DNA of 64,000 nucleotides from Candidatus Sumerlaeota bacterium (GCA_026398535.1 JAPLSQ010000055.1:1-64000); one strand, 5' to 3'. Shown: positions 44,106-53,360, counted from the first letter of the stretch. Notes: generated from the sequence alone by a model not told the origin. Made by a program: numbers and translations.

Positions 44106-45341
44106 ATGAACCATAAGCATCTGCGCGCCATCCTGCTGGCGTTGGTGTTCACGCTTCCGGGGCTGGGTATCCGGCTGGCTGGCGTGGAGTTGCCGCCCGC
44201 AACCAAGGCATTTGTGTCGGGGCTTGCGATTTTGTGCGCGTCGTTCATGCTGCTGTGGGCGTGCGATGCCGCTCAAGCCGACATCTCTCAAGCCTTGGCG
44301 CTGGCTGTGGTGGCGCTCATTGCCGTGCTGCCCGAATACGCCGTGGACATGTATTTCACATGGCAGGCGGGCCGCCATCCCGACACGGGCTACGCGCATT
44401 ACGCCATCGCCAACATGACCGGCGCCAACCGTCTGCTGATCGGCGTGGCGTGGGGATGCATCGCGCTGATTTTCTGGTTGCGCCACCGCCGCGCCGTGCG
44501 CATCGGCCGCGATCGCCTGACAGAGCTGTGGTTTCTCGCGCTCGCCACCATCTATGCCTTCATCATCCCCATCAAGGGCGCGCTCACATGGGTCGACGGC
44601 CTGGTGTTTCTCGGAATCTACGCGTGGTATCTTGTGGTTACGGCGCATCGGCCATGCGGGGAGACCGAGGCCGTGGGCCCCGCTGAAATGCTCACACGCC
44701 TGCCCGTCGTTCAGCGCCGCGCGGCCACGGCCGGGCTTTTCGTGTTTGCCGCGTCGGCAATTCTGGCCAATGCCGAGCCGTTCTGTGAGGGGCTTATCAG
44801 CACGGGCAAGCAACTGCACATCAATGAATTTCTTCTCGTGCAATGGCTGGCTCCCATCGCTTCCGAAGCGCCCGAGTTTGTTGTTGCCCTTGTTTTCGCG
44901 TGGCGCGGGCAGGGGGGGCTGGCGCTGGGCAGCCTTCTGTCGGCCAAGCTCAACCAGTGGACGCTGCTTGTCGGCATGATCCCGGGCGTCTTTGCCCTCT
45001 CGCACAACAGTCTTGATCATCCCATCCCCATGGATGCGTTTCAGATGAACGAAGTCATGCTCACCGCCGCGCAGTCGTTGCTTGCGATTGTGCTGCTGTC
45101 CTCCCTGCGCCTGACAGTTGGCGGTGCGGCCCTGCTTTTTGTGCTGTTCATCGGCCAATTGCTCAGCCCGCTTATTGCCAGCGTTTACCCGGGCGGATTC
45201 CTTGGGATTGACCCCCAGCACATGCATCCTTTTTTCACGGTGCTTTATGTTGTTATAGCCGGCGCGATCATACTGCTGCGTCCGCGGCGCATCTTGCGCC
45301 TTGCCGAGGGACGGCACATTGTGCGCCCCCGGCGCCGTTGA
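44106..45341 (+). CDS. CaCA-superfamily cation antiporter (sodium/calcium exchanger-like)
   Basis: A 411-residue protein with about ten to eleven membrane helices. Two alpha-repeat-like segments are visible: VALIAVLPEYAVDMYFTWQ...NMTGANRLLIG and LAPIASEAPEFVVALVFAWRG...GSLLSAKLNQWTLLVG, where the Glu in each LPE/APE motif is the expected cation ligand. The usual second-half Asn is partly replaced (GANRLL, AKLNQW). It probably exchanges Ca2+ or another divalent cation for Na+ or H+. The ATG at 44106 follows element B directly and has no ribosome site; the open frame further upstream is within the kinase gene. Annotated by pattern, substrate uncertain. Confidence 0.75.
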   Translation: MNHKHLRAILLALVFTLPGLGIRLAGVELPPATKAFVSGLAILCASFMLLWACDAAQADISQALALAVVALIAVLPEYAVDMYFTWQAGRHPDTGYAHYAIANMTGANRLLIGVAWGCIALIFWLRHRRAVRIGRDRLTELWFLALATIYAFIIPIKGALTWVDGLVFLGIYAWYLVVTAHRPCGETEAVGPAEMLTRLPVVQRRAATAGLFVFAASAILANAEPFCEGLISTGKQLHINEFLLVQWLAPIASEAPEFVVALVFAWRGQGGLALGSLLSAKLNQWTLLVGMIPGVFALSHNSLDHPIPMDAFQMNEVMLTAAQSLLAIVLLSSLRLTVGGAALLFVLFIGQLLSPLIASVYPGGFLGIDPQHMHPFFTVLYVVIAGAIILLRPRRILRLAEGRHIVRPRRR

Positions 45342-45352
45342 CGCAGGAAACC

Positions 45353-45409
45353 GGTCAGCGAGTACGCCATCATGCGGACAACCACGGACAAAGAACGAGG
45401 AGGCGGGGG
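45353..45409 (+). repeat. Composite A-B element after the antiporter
   Basis: Perfect element A (45353-45372) followed by TGCGGACAACCACGGACAAA and the tail GAACGAGGAGGCGGGGGG. The join between A and B (ATCATGCGGAC) equals that at 10851-10863, showing the composite is mobile or copied as one piece. Confidence 0.92.
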
Positions 45410-45549
45410 GGAAAACGATTATATTGAAGCGAGCCAATACAAAGCCTGTTATGTCGGTCAATTAATTACAAAAAGCCGCAATTTTTTGTTGACATGGCCA
45501 ATTGTTTTGAGATTCTCATTACAAATCATATAACTTTTGAGATACAATC

Positions 45550-46533
45550 ATGACTGCCCGAATCAATTGTGTTCTAAGAACGGATCTCAAGGACGCGATC
45601 CCGATATTGAAGGTGCTCTCGAATCCCGCGCGTTGCGCGATTCTGGAGGTTATTGCGGATGGGCCGCAAAGTGTGTCTGAGATCACCACGATCACGGGGC
45701 TGGACCAAGCCACTGTATCCCAACACATTCAAGCGCTTGAAAAGGCTGGGCTGGTGCGCACAAGTCACGCCCCCGGCGTTCGCGGACGCCGCAAAATGGT
45801 CCAGCGCGCAGTCGACAACATCCTCCTCCATCTTCCAGTAAAAGATGAGGTCGAGGAGGAGGAGCAGAGTATAGAGATGCCCATCGGGCTCTACACGGAT
45901 ATTCGCGTTGAGTTCCCCTGCGGATTTCTGACGGCGCACCAGTTTGTTTTTCCCGTGGACACTCCCTCGACGTTTCTGCATCCCGACCGCGTTAATTCGG
46001 AACTCATCTGGTTGAGGGACGGATTCATCGAATATTCGTTTCCCTACACGCTCGGCAGGGACTACCATCCGACTCACATCGAGGTCAGCGCGGAAGTGTG
46101 CAGCGAGACGATTGACTACAAGGAGGACTTCCCGTCTGACTTGACCGTTTGGATCAATGGGATTGAGATCGGGATGGTGCGAATGCCCGGGGACATGGGC
46201 GCGCGCTACGGGGCGTTCACCCCCTCTTGGATTCCGAAAACTCACACAAAGTACGGTTTTCTGAACATCTGGTCGGCCAACAAGGACGGATTCTGGGTGA
46301 ATCAGTTTGCGGGCGCGCCCGGCGCCATTGGCGATCTGAACCTTTCACCGTCCGAGCCGATCAGTGTGCGGTTTGGGTTCAAAGAGGCTTCGATTCATGG
46401 CGGGCTTAACATTTTCGGCGCCCATTTTGGCGATTTTGACCAGGCGATCAGAATGCGCATTGTCGGAAAGCCCTCCTTGACGCCCAACGAGCGCCTGGTC
46501 TCGGAGGTCAAACGCGCGCTGATGTCGGTGTGA
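45550..46533 (+). CDS. ArsR-type regulator with large C-terminal ligand-like domain
   Basis: A 327-residue regulator. Residues 15-85 are a winged helix of ArsR type (ILKVLSNPARCAILEVIADGPQSVSEITTITGLDQATVSQHIQALEKAGLVRT). There is no metal-binding ELCVCD motif. The ~210-residue C-terminal domain (LIWLRDGFIEYSFPYTLGRDYHPTHIEVSAEVCSE; DLTVWINGIEIGMVRMPGDMGARYGAFTPSW; NIFGAHFGDFDQAIRMRI) matches a family of regulators I know from carbohydrate-utilisation loci of Firmicutes, a beta-sandwich probably sensing a sugar. It heads the glycan locus and may control it. The upstream gap is AT-rich and holds TTGACA at 45489 and two ATTACAAA repeats (about 45465 and 45520) that may be operator sites. Confidence 0.85.
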   Translation: MTARINCVLRTDLKDAIPILKVLSNPARCAILEVIADGPQSVSEITTITGLDQATVSQHIQALEKAGLVRTSHAPGVRGRRKMVQRAVDNILLHLPVKDEVEEEEQSIEMPIGLYTDIRVEFPCGFLTAHQFVFPVDTPSTFLHPDRVNSELIWLRDGFIEYSFPYTLGRDYHPTHIEVSAEVCSETIDYKEDFPSDLTVWINGIEIGMVRMPGDMGARYGAFTPSWIPKTHTKYGFLNIWSANKDGFWVNQFAGAPGAIGDLNLSPSEPISVRFGFKEASIHGGLNIFGAHFGDFDQAIRMRIVGKPSLTPNERLVSEVKRALMSV

Positions 46534-46613
46534 CGGCGGCGCGACTGCGCCGGCGGCAGCATCACAGTCAAAACACTCGAGAGATGAAAAAGACAGTCAT
46601 AAAGAAAGGAAGA

Positions 46614-47264
46614 ATGAAAGTGTCACGCAAGGGATTTACGTTAATCGAGCTTCTGATTGTTGTGGCGATCATTGCCATTCTCGCGGCAATCGCCGTTCCT
46701 AATTTTCTGGAAGCGCAGACGCGCAGCAGGGTATCACGCGTGAAGGCGGACCTGCGCAGTTACGCCACCGCGCTGACGTCGTATTCGTCGGACAACAACA
46801 AGTTTCCGCCCGATGTCTGCTGCAGGACCAACGGCACATTCAACGATCTGCGCTATTATCTGACCTGGTATGTTCTGTCGCCGCTGACGACGCCTATCGC
46901 CTACATGTCGTCCGTGCAGCTCCGGGATCCTTTCTCCCCCTACGATCCCAACGCCCCGTTCAAGTGGGAGACCGGAATCATTTCCTACATGTATTTTGAG
47001 GAAAGCAATCCCAGCAAAACGAGCACGATCAATTGCTGGGGCGATTACGTTCCCGCGACGGAGAAAATCCGCATGTCGTGCATCCTCACAAGCTTGGGTC
47101 CCGACAAGAAGCTCAGCCAGGCCGAGTGGTCTTTCATCAAATCGGCCCAGCCCCGCAACGTCTATGGCGAGGCTTACATCTACGATCCGACCAACGGCAC
47201 CGTCAGCCCGGGCGATATCGCCCGCGGCGTGGGCGGGCGCGATGGCGCGATGCCCGTGAAATAA
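46614..47264 (+). CDS. Type IV prepilin-like protein, fourth paralogue
   Basis: A 216-residue prepilin beginning MKVSRKGFTLIELLIVVAIIAIL. AAAGGAAGA just before the ATG at 46614 supports this start; an earlier ATG at 46584 would give a 17-residue basic leader. The post-helix NFLEAQTRSRVSRVKADLRSYATAL and C-terminal YDPTNGTVSPGDIARG signatures place it with the other three. It has four cysteines in the centre (CCRTNG, INCWGD, SCILTS), absent from the others, so a disulfide may stabilise the head. It sits inside the glycan locus between regulator and CBM9-like gene, suggesting a role in substrate contact. Confidence 0.88.
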   Translation: MKVSRKGFTLIELLIVVAIIAILAAIAVPNFLEAQTRSRVSRVKADLRSYATALTSYSSDNNKFPPDVCCRTNGTFNDLRYYLTWYVLSPLTTPIAYMSSVQLRDPFSPYDPNAPFKWETGIISYMYFEESNPSKTSTINCWGDYVPATEKIRMSCILTSLGPDKKLSQAEWSFIKSAQPRNVYGEAYIYDPTNGTVSPGDIARGVGGRDGAMPVK

Positions 47265-47266
47265 CC

Positions 47267-47286
47267 GGTCAGCGAGTACGCCATCA
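47267..47286 (+). repeat. Element A after the fourth prepilin
   Basis: One perfect copy two bases after the prepilin stop codon. It is the last copy in the window. Confidence 0.95.
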
Positions 47287-47404
47287 GGCCGGCGTCCCAA
47301 TGTCACATTCAACGTGAAAGGAGGCTCTCTGTTCATATAATCAACGATCGCACAAAATAGTATGCAGTGCCATTTCAAACAATTTCTTTCAAAGGAGATT
47401 TTCG

Positions 47405-48208
47405 ATGAAACCCTTTCTGGCAGCAGCCGCGACGGCGCTGGTGTTGTATGGAACCTGTGTGACCGGCGCGGTCATCAACGTTCCCAAAACCACCGATCCG
47501 GTCACGATCGACGGCACGATTAATCCGACAGAGTGGAGCAAGGCGGCGGTCGTCACCAGCGCCAGCTTCTCCATGCTTAATGCATGGCCTGACCCTGCCG
47601 TTCCCTGGGCGGTGGCCAATAAATGCTACATCATGTGGGACGACAACAATCTGTATGTCGCGTTCGATGTTCATGACATCTATCTGACCGCGGCCGACAC
47701 GGGATGGTGGAACGATGATTATACCTGGATTTCCATGGACCGCAACGGCGAAGGCGGCGCGTACGCAATGACGGACGATTATTATATCGCCACATCGTTC
47801 CGCGATCTCGCTTTCCCGAGCATTCCCAAGGAGCTGGAACAGGTGATCTGGCCCCGCGTGGGCAATGGCGTGGCTTACGGCGCATGGCAGGTTTGGAGCC
47901 CGACAGGACTCAACTGGGCCTGGCACACTATGGGAACAATCAACGACAACTTGGACATCGACACGGGCTACACCTTCGAGCTGGCGATTCCGTGGTCGCA
48001 GGTTGTCGGCGGCGCGCCCTCCATCGGCCAGCCTTGCCGCTTCGAGTTCAATGTGGTGGACAATCCACCCAGTCCGACGTGGTACAATGTGCTGACCGGC
48101 CCGATGCCCATGGTCTGGGACGCCATCCTTCATGCTCCGGATAACTGGCAGCAGGGTGTCTTCACAGGATCAAGCACGGCCGTGGATGAATGGCAATTGT
48201 ATCAATAG
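47405..48208 (+). CDS. Secreted CBM9-like carbohydrate-binding protein
   Basis: A 267-residue protein with a signal peptide (MKPFLAAAATALVLYGTCVTGA) and a single DOMON/CBM9-like beta-sandwich: TIDGTINPTEWSKAAVV, KCYIMWDDNNLYVAFDVHDIYLT, WWNDDYTWISMDRNGEGG and GYTFELAIPWSQV are typical of the family-9 carbohydrate-binding fold. No catalytic domain is attached, so it is likely a surface or periplasmic sugar-binding protein for the adjacent locus. AAAGGAG at good distance supports the start. A strong hairpin follows the gene and may set its mRNA apart from the following ones. Confidence 0.82.
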   Translation: MKPFLAAAATALVLYGTCVTGAVINVPKTTDPVTIDGTINPTEWSKAAVVTSASFSMLNAWPDPAVPWAVANKCYIMWDDNNLYVAFDVHDIYLTAADTGWWNDDYTWISMDRNGEGGAYAMTDDYYIATSFRDLAFPSIPKELEQVIWPRVGNGVAYGAWQVWSPTGLNWAWHTMGTINDNLDIDTGYTFELAIPWSQVVGGAPSIGQPCRFEFNVVDNPPSPTWYNVLTGPMPMVWDAILHAPDNWQQGVFTGSSTAVDEWQLYQ

Positions 48209-48231
48209 CCATACACGGCGGCATTCTCATT

Positions 48232-48266
48232 GCTGACGCGGCGGCGAAGTTTGCCGCCGCGTCAGC
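48232..48266 (+). terminator. Strong hairpin after the CBM9-like gene (terminator or processing site)
   Basis: A perfect 14-base-pair stem (GCTGACGCGGCGGC with its complement) closes a 7-base loop. It is not followed by a T run, so it may act as an mRNA 3'-end stabiliser or partial terminator between the CBM9-like gene and the sialidase-fold gene that starts 24 bases further on. Confidence 0.55.
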
Positions 48267-48289
48267 ATATCTTGCATCACAAGGAACCA

Positions 48290-49939
48290 ATGCGATCACT
48301 GGCGAAATATAGCTGGATGGCGCTTGTTGTGTTGCTCCACTGCGCCGCGCATGGGCAGTTGCCTCCCGTGACATTCAATTGGGACGCGCAACCGCTTGCG
48401 GGCACGGGTTTCAAGGCGCCGCTGGAACTGCCCAATGGCGATATCCTGGCGGTCGGCACGGCCGGCCTGAGCGGCGGCGGCGCGGCCGTCCGATGCCATC
48501 GCAGTCTCGACGGCGGGCGCACATGGAGCTATCTGTACGAAATAGCGCGTGATGAAACGCCCGGCGCGGATATCGGCGACGGCCACATCATGATGCTGCG
48601 CAACGGCGTCATTCTCTATTCCTACAGGCATAATAATTTTTCCGGTTTGCCCCCCGCCCAACAGGCTTATCGCATCAAGGTGGCGCAAAGCGCAAACAAC
48701 GGCGTGAGCTGGGCGCCGCATTCGACCGTTGCCAGCAACACGGGGCTCGAGGGCACACTGGCCGGTTTGTGGTCAAGTTGCCTGATCGAGCTGACGAGTG
48801 GAACACTGCAATGTTATTATGACGACGAGTATACGCCCGGCGCGGGGGGGTTCACCAACAACCAGTGGCTCAGCATGAAAACATGGGATCCCGCCGCATC
48901 ATCATGGAGCGGCCGCGTCACGGTGAGCCGCGCGCACAACGCCGGCGATCTGTCGAGGGATGGCATGTGCACCGTGCTGGAGCAGGATGGCGGCCGGCTG
49001 TTGTGCGCCCTCGAGAGCGTTCAGACGACGGGCGGGCACGGTAATGTCGTCCGTTATGTCACATCCAACGATGGCGGCCGGAACTGGTCGTGGCAGTGGC
49101 AGGAGCGCATGGTCATTTATTCGCCCGCGGATCACAGGTACAACGCCACGGCGCCGTGGATGGCGCGGTTGTCAGGGGGCGAAATTCTGTGCATTCTCAC
49201 GACGGACGAAGACCGCGCGACGCCGGGTGAGTCGTCGACCGGCATCCTCTATCAGGACCTTAAATTCGCCCTCAGCTACGACAACGGCGCGACGTGGACC
49301 ATCCCGAAGCAGACCCTCCTGCCCACGTCAGAAGCCGCAGGCCAGACGTGGCGCTACGCGCTCAACACGCCCGCCGCTGGATGGGAGACGCCGGCATTCA
49401 ATGACACGGCATGGCTGCAGGGCTTGGGCGGATTTGGGACGGCGGGCACGCCCGAAGCCGTTGTGCGCACAACATGGAACACAGGCAACATCTGGGTGCG
49501 GCAGACATTCAGCCTGGCTGAAATCCCGCCGGGCATCCTCCAGTTGCGGATGCACCACGACGAGGACGCCGAAGTTTATTTAAATGGCGTGAATGCCACA
49601 TCCGTCACCGGATACACGACGGTCTACAGAAACGAAAACATCAGCGCGGCATCCTCGGGGGCTGTTCATACGGGAGACAATGTCATCGCGATACACTGCA
49701 GCCAGTCCGGTGGCGGGCAGTACATTGACGCGGGGCTGGAGTGCGTGGGAAACATCATCGACAATCATCACCCCATTTATTTTTCGGGATTTGCGGAGCT
49801 GAAAGCGCCCGCCCGCACCAACACGCTGCTGCTTCAATACATCCGCAACGGCGCGCTTGTCACACTGCGCGGCCTTGTGGAAAGGCAGTCAGGCGTGGGC
49901 GAGTGGATGCGCCACGAGACAGTTTCACACAATCATTAA
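48290..49939 (+). CDS. Secreted sialidase-fold protein with an inserted beta-sandwich module
   Basis: A 549-residue protein with signal peptide (SLAKYSWMALVVLLHCAAHG). Residues ~20-345 are a BNR/Asp-box propeller (SLDGGRTWSY, SANNGVSWAP, SNDGGRNWSW, SYDNGATWTI) like exo-sialidases and related glycosidases; conserved VTVSRAHNAGDLSRDGMCTVLEQDGG and APWMARLSGGEILCILTTDEDRATP are shared with the paralogue at 56417. Between the last Asp box and the final strand pair, ~150 residues (WRYALNTPAAGWETPAFNDTAW ... NVIAIHCSQSGGGQYIDAGL) form a beta-sandwich like that ending the GH2 protein next door. AAGGA precedes the chosen ATG. Substrate could be sialic acid or another acidic or deoxy sugar. Confidence 0.8.
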   Translation: MRSLAKYSWMALVVLLHCAAHGQLPPVTFNWDAQPLAGTGFKAPLELPNGDILAVGTAGLSGGGAAVRCHRSLDGGRTWSYLYEIARDETPGADIGDGHIMMLRNGVILYSYRHNNFSGLPPAQQAYRIKVAQSANNGVSWAPHSTVASNTGLEGTLAGLWSSCLIELTSGTLQCYYDDEYTPGAGGFTNNQWLSMKTWDPAASSWSGRVTVSRAHNAGDLSRDGMCTVLEQDGGRLLCALESVQTTGGHGNVVRYVTSNDGGRNWSWQWQERMVIYSPADHRYNATAPWMARLSGGEILCILTTDEDRATPGESSTGILYQDLKFALSYDNGATWTIPKQTLLPTSEAAGQTWRYALNTPAAGWETPAFNDTAWLQGLGGFGTAGTPEAVVRTTWNTGNIWVRQTFSLAEIPPGILQLRMHHDEDAEVYLNGVNATSVTGYTTVYRNENISAASSGAVHTGDNVIAIHCSQSGGGQYIDAGLECVGNIIDNHHPIYFSGFAELKAPARTNTLLLQYIRNGALVTLRGLVERQSGVGEWMRHETVSHNH

Positions 49940-49949
49940 TTGGAGTATC

Positions 49950-52241
49950 ATGAGCATACAGCAAATCGACAAAGAACCGCGCGCGGAGGAAGAAACGCAG
50001 GCCGCGCCTGCCGGAGTTCCCCGCCCGGAGCATCCGCGCCCGGACCGCGAGCGTCGCAATTGGATGAACCTTAACGGCGAATGGGAATTCGCTGAAACCA
50101 ACGACACCGCGGACGAATCGTGGCTGCGCAAAGACAAATCTTATCCTGGCCACATCAGCGTGCCATTCTGCCGCGAGAGCAAACTCTCAGGTTTGTCCCG
50201 CAAGGGATTCGTCAAGAATGTGTGGTACAGGCGGACATTCCGGCGCCCCTCGTGGCCGGCGCCGCGCGTGAGGTTGCACATCGGCGCGTGCGACTGGCAC
50301 ACGCGCGTGTGGGTGAACAACAAGCTTGCGGGCCGGCACACCGGCGGCAATTGCGCGTTCTCCTTTGACATCACAGATGCGCTTGGCGATTCGGACAAGT
50401 TCACGGTCGTCATTCACGCCTATGACGCCACGCGAAGCGGTCTGCAGGCACTCGGCAAGCAAAGCGACAAGTTGCGCAATCATTCGATTTTCTACACACG
50501 CACGACGGGCATTTGGCAGACGGTGTGGCTGGAGGGAGCCGGCGCGGGGGAAATCGGCGAGTTTTCGGTCGTGCCCGACGCGGGCAACAGCCGCGTCATC
50601 ATCCAGGCGGACATCAGTCATTGTCCACCGGGCGCGGCGCTTGAAGCGGAGGCTCATGCCGGCGGACGTCTGGCGGGAAGCGCGTCCGCTCCCGCGGCAG
50701 GGCGCAACATGCTGATCGTGCTCGATCTTGGGGAAAAACACCTGTGGTCGCCCGAACATCCCTTTCTTTACGACCTCACGCTGCGGCTCACACGCGACGG
50801 CGCGACACTGGATAAAGTCCGCGGATATTTCGGCCTGAGAAGCGTGGCGATTGACGGCGCCGTGCTGCTGCTCAACGGCAAGCCGTTGTTTCAGCGGCTG
50901 GTCCTTGACCAGGGATTTTATCCCGACGGGGTGTGGACGGCTCCGACCGACGAAGCCCTGCGCCGCGATATCGAACTGTCAAAAGCGCTCGGATTCAACG
51001 GCGCGCGCCTGCACCAGAAAGTTTTCGAGCCGCGCTTCCTGTACTGGGCCGACCGGCTCGGGTACCTTGTCTGGGGCGAGTATCCCAGTTATGGCGCCCA
51101 TTATCACAAACCCTCGGTGAACAACCCCATCACGCGCGAATGGGCGGAGATTGTGCGGCGCGACCGCAATCATCCCTCCATCATCGGCTGGTGCCCGCTT
51201 AACGAAACGCCGCGCCAGGCCGGCGAATTGCAGAACACGATCGTTGATATCACCAAGGCGCTCGATCCGACGCGTCCGGTCATCGATGCCAGCGGCTGGA
51301 GCCACAGCCACCCGCAATCAGACCTGCTTGATCAGCATGACTATGATCAGAATCCCGCCGCGTTCCGCCGGCGCTGGCACAGCCGCGTGGATGGCGTGCG
51401 CTACCCCGCCCGCTATCAATGCACCCAGCAGAACGGCGCACCCTTTTTCATCAGCGAGTACGGCGGCATCGGCTGGAACATCGGCAATGACGGCTGGGGA
51501 TACGGCAACGCTCCCGGCAGCCTCGATGAATTTTACGAGCGCCATGCCGGGCTGACAAACACCCTGCTCGATAACCGTTTTTTATGCGGTTTCTGCTACA
51601 CACAACTCACCGATGTCGAGCAGGAAAAAAACGGCCTCTACACGTTTGACCGTAAGCCGAAATTTGACGCGGCGCGCCTGGCCGCCATCAACGCGCGCCG
51701 CGCCGCCTGTGAGGTTGATCCTCCGCTGGCGGGCTCGCTGCCGCGGATTGACTGGCGCGTGCTGATTGGAGGATGGCCCGATGGAGAGCTTGCGGCCGGC
51801 TGGCGCATCAGCGCGCAGCAGCCGCCCGATTCATGGGCGCAACCCGGCTTCGACGACAGCGGTTGGAGGCCCGGCCGCTGGGCCTTTGGCGCTCCGCCCC
51901 ATGTTCTCAAATCGGCACATGCCGAACGTATGCCGGAGGAATTCTGGATACGCGCGGAATTTGAATATAACGGCGCGAATTTCGACATCCTCTCCCTGCT
52001 CCTGCACTTTGACGGCGAGGCGAAGGCATGCATCAACGGCGCGCCGGTTTGGAACGACAGATGCGTGATGGATGAATACGTCGGCCACGCGATCACCGGC
52101 GCCGCGCGTCCCCACTTGAAAAAGGGCGCGAACCTTATTGCGATTCACTGCCAGCAGCTTGAGCGGTCGATGTACTTCGACGCGGTGCTGCTGACAGGCA
52201 ACCGGTTGTCCGGCAAGGCTGGGCGCGCAGGACGGAGCTGA
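49950..52241 (+). CDS. Glycoside hydrolase family 2 enzyme with C-terminal beta-sandwich module
   Basis: A 763-residue GH2 of the beta-galactosidase/beta-glucuronidase clan. Sugar-binding domain (RRNWMNLNGEWEF...VPFCRESKLSGL...NVWYRRTF; HIGACDWHTRVWVNNKLAGRHTGGNCAFSFDIT), Ig-like domain, then the TIM barrel with RSVAIDGAVLLLNGKPLFQRLVLDQGF. The acid/base is probably Glu419 (WCPLNETPR) and the nucleophile Glu503 (FFISEYGGIGWN). The C-terminal ~140 residues are an extra beta-sandwich (FWIRAEFEYNGANFDIL, ANLIAIHCQQL). No signal peptide is present, so it should act in the cytoplasm on imported oligosaccharides. Start at 49950 has GGAG upstream. Tightly linked to the gene before (10 bases) and after (2 bases). 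Confidence 0.9.
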   Translation: MSIQQIDKEPRAEEETQAAPAGVPRPEHPRPDRERRNWMNLNGEWEFAETNDTADESWLRKDKSYPGHISVPFCRESKLSGLSRKGFVKNVWYRRTFRRPSWPAPRVRLHIGACDWHTRVWVNNKLAGRHTGGNCAFSFDITDALGDSDKFTVVIHAYDATRSGLQALGKQSDKLRNHSIFYTRTTGIWQTVWLEGAGAGEIGEFSVVPDAGNSRVIIQADISHCPPGAALEAEAHAGGRLAGSASAPAAGRNMLIVLDLGEKHLWSPEHPFLYDLTLRLTRDGATLDKVRGYFGLRSVAIDGAVLLLNGKPLFQRLVLDQGFYPDGVWTAPTDEALRRDIELSKALGFNGARLHQKVFEPRFLYWADRLGYLVWGEYPSYGAHYHKPSVNNPITREWAEIVRRDRNHPSIIGWCPLNETPRQAGELQNTIVDITKALDPTRPVIDASGWSHSHPQSDLLDQHDYDQNPAAFRRRWHSRVDGVRYPARYQCTQQNGAPFFISEYGGIGWNIGNDGWGYGNAPGSLDEFYERHAGLTNTLLDNRFLCGFCYTQLTDVEQEKNGLYTFDRKPKFDAARLAAINARRAACEVDPPLAGSLPRIDWRVLIGGWPDGELAAGWRISAQQPPDSWAQPGFDDSGWRPGRWAFGAPPHVLKSAHAERMPEEFWIRAEFEYNGANFDILSLLLHFDGEAKACINGAPVWNDRCVMDEYVGHAITGAARPHLKKGANLIAIHCQQLERSMYFDAVLLTGNRLSGKAGRAGRS

Positions 52242-52243
52242 AA

Positions 52244-53329
52244 ATGGGCGCGGCGCCGGATTTGCCGGTTTACAGGATACTCAGCGACAACGGCCTCATC
52301 AATGCGCGGGAGCGCCATATCGCGCGGCTTCAGGAAATATACGAAGGCAAAAAACCGGCCAGGCCGTTTTTCCTTTTCGGCATAACCGGCAACATCAACG
52401 GCGTCGCGCCGCCGGCGCAATCCAATCCGCTGGCGGGGATCGCGCAATCCACCAGCTTGGCGCCCGTCGATCCGTATGTTGACGCTGAGAGCTGGGTGGC
52501 GAAGGCGCTGGAGGATCTTGCGCAACGGGCAGACGCGCTTCGCGATGAAACCGTGTTCCGCCCGCTGTGTCTGGAGTTCGGCCCCTATGGCGTTCATTTC
52601 ATCGACCGTATCCTTGGCGCCCATGTTTACACCAGCCCCGACGGGACATGGTGGGTGGATTATTTGTCCGGCGAGGTGGGCGCGCTGCGGGCGCCTGATC
52701 TTTTCGCACATGACACATGGTCGCTGGCGCGGCGTTTTGCCATGGCTTTCCTTGGGGCGGGTGTGACTGTGCCGTTTTTTGGCCTGCCCACAATCGCCTC
52801 GGCGTTGAACATTGCCCTAAATTTACATGGCGAGAAAATCCTGCTGGCATTTTACGAGGAGCCGGACGCGGCGCGGCGCGGCCTGCGGATCATCAATCGC
52901 GTTCTGTGCGAGACGCACCGCTGGTACCTGGCCAATATCCCCCATGCCCAGTTGCAGCCTGTCATCGCGCAGAACCGGTGCCAGCCGCCCGGGCACGGCC
53001 AGTTGTGCGGATGCAGCACCCAGCTTGTGTCGCGGCATGTGTATCAGGAGTTCATCGCACCGCTCGATGAGGAGCTAATCTCGGTTTATCCCAACGGGGG
53101 CATGATCCACCTGTGCGGGTCGCACACGCAACACATTCCGGTGTGGCGCGCGATGAAGCGGATGCGCGCGTTCCAGCTCAATGACCGCGCCGCCGAGGAT
53201 TTTGAACAGTATTACAGGGAACTTGGCGATGACCGCATTTTTTATATCAATCCGACGGAGAATGTGACCATCGAACGAATCCTCAAGGTGACGGACGGAC
53301 GGAGAGTGGTCATCATTGCCGATCCGTGA
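52244..53329 (+). CDS. Uroporphyrinogen decarboxylase-like (URO-D superfamily) protein
   Basis: A 361-residue protein of the URO-D/methyltransferase MtaA-like superfamily. Features include GKKPARPFFLFGITGNINGVAPP, FRPLCLEFGPYGVHFIDRILG, GCSTQLVSRHVYQEFIAPLDEELI and GGMIHLCGSHTQHIPVWRAMKRMRAFQLND, the His/Cys region that in relatives binds zinc. True HemE residues for haem synthesis are not obvious, and the position, two bases after GH2 and overlapping the region of the ABC importer start, ties it to glycan use. URO-D-like proteins are frequent in glycan loci of anaerobic PVC bacteria; a methyl-transfer role is possible but unproven. Confidence 0.78.
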   Translation: MGAAPDLPVYRILSDNGLINARERHIARLQEIYEGKKPARPFFLFGITGNINGVAPPAQSNPLAGIAQSTSLAPVDPYVDAESWVAKALEDLAQRADALRDETVFRPLCLEFGPYGVHFIDRILGAHVYTSPDGTWWVDYLSGEVGALRAPDLFAHDTWSLARRFAMAFLGAGVTVPFFGLPTIASALNIALNLHGEKILLAFYEEPDAARRGLRIINRVLCETHRWYLANIPHAQLQPVIAQNRCQPPGHGQLCGCSTQLVSRHVYQEFIAPLDEELISVYPNGGMIHLCGSHTQHIPVWRAMKRMRAFQLNDRAAEDFEQYYRELGDDRIFYINPTENVTIERILKVTDGRRVVIIADP

Positions 53330-53360
53330 AACATGTCATCAGGGAACGCGCCCCGCCCTT

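Noticed and set aside
51448-51463. TCAGCGAGTACGG in the GH2 gene resembles element A
   Set aside because: Only 12 bases match and they encode the conserved nucleophile motif SEYGG, so protein constraint explains them.
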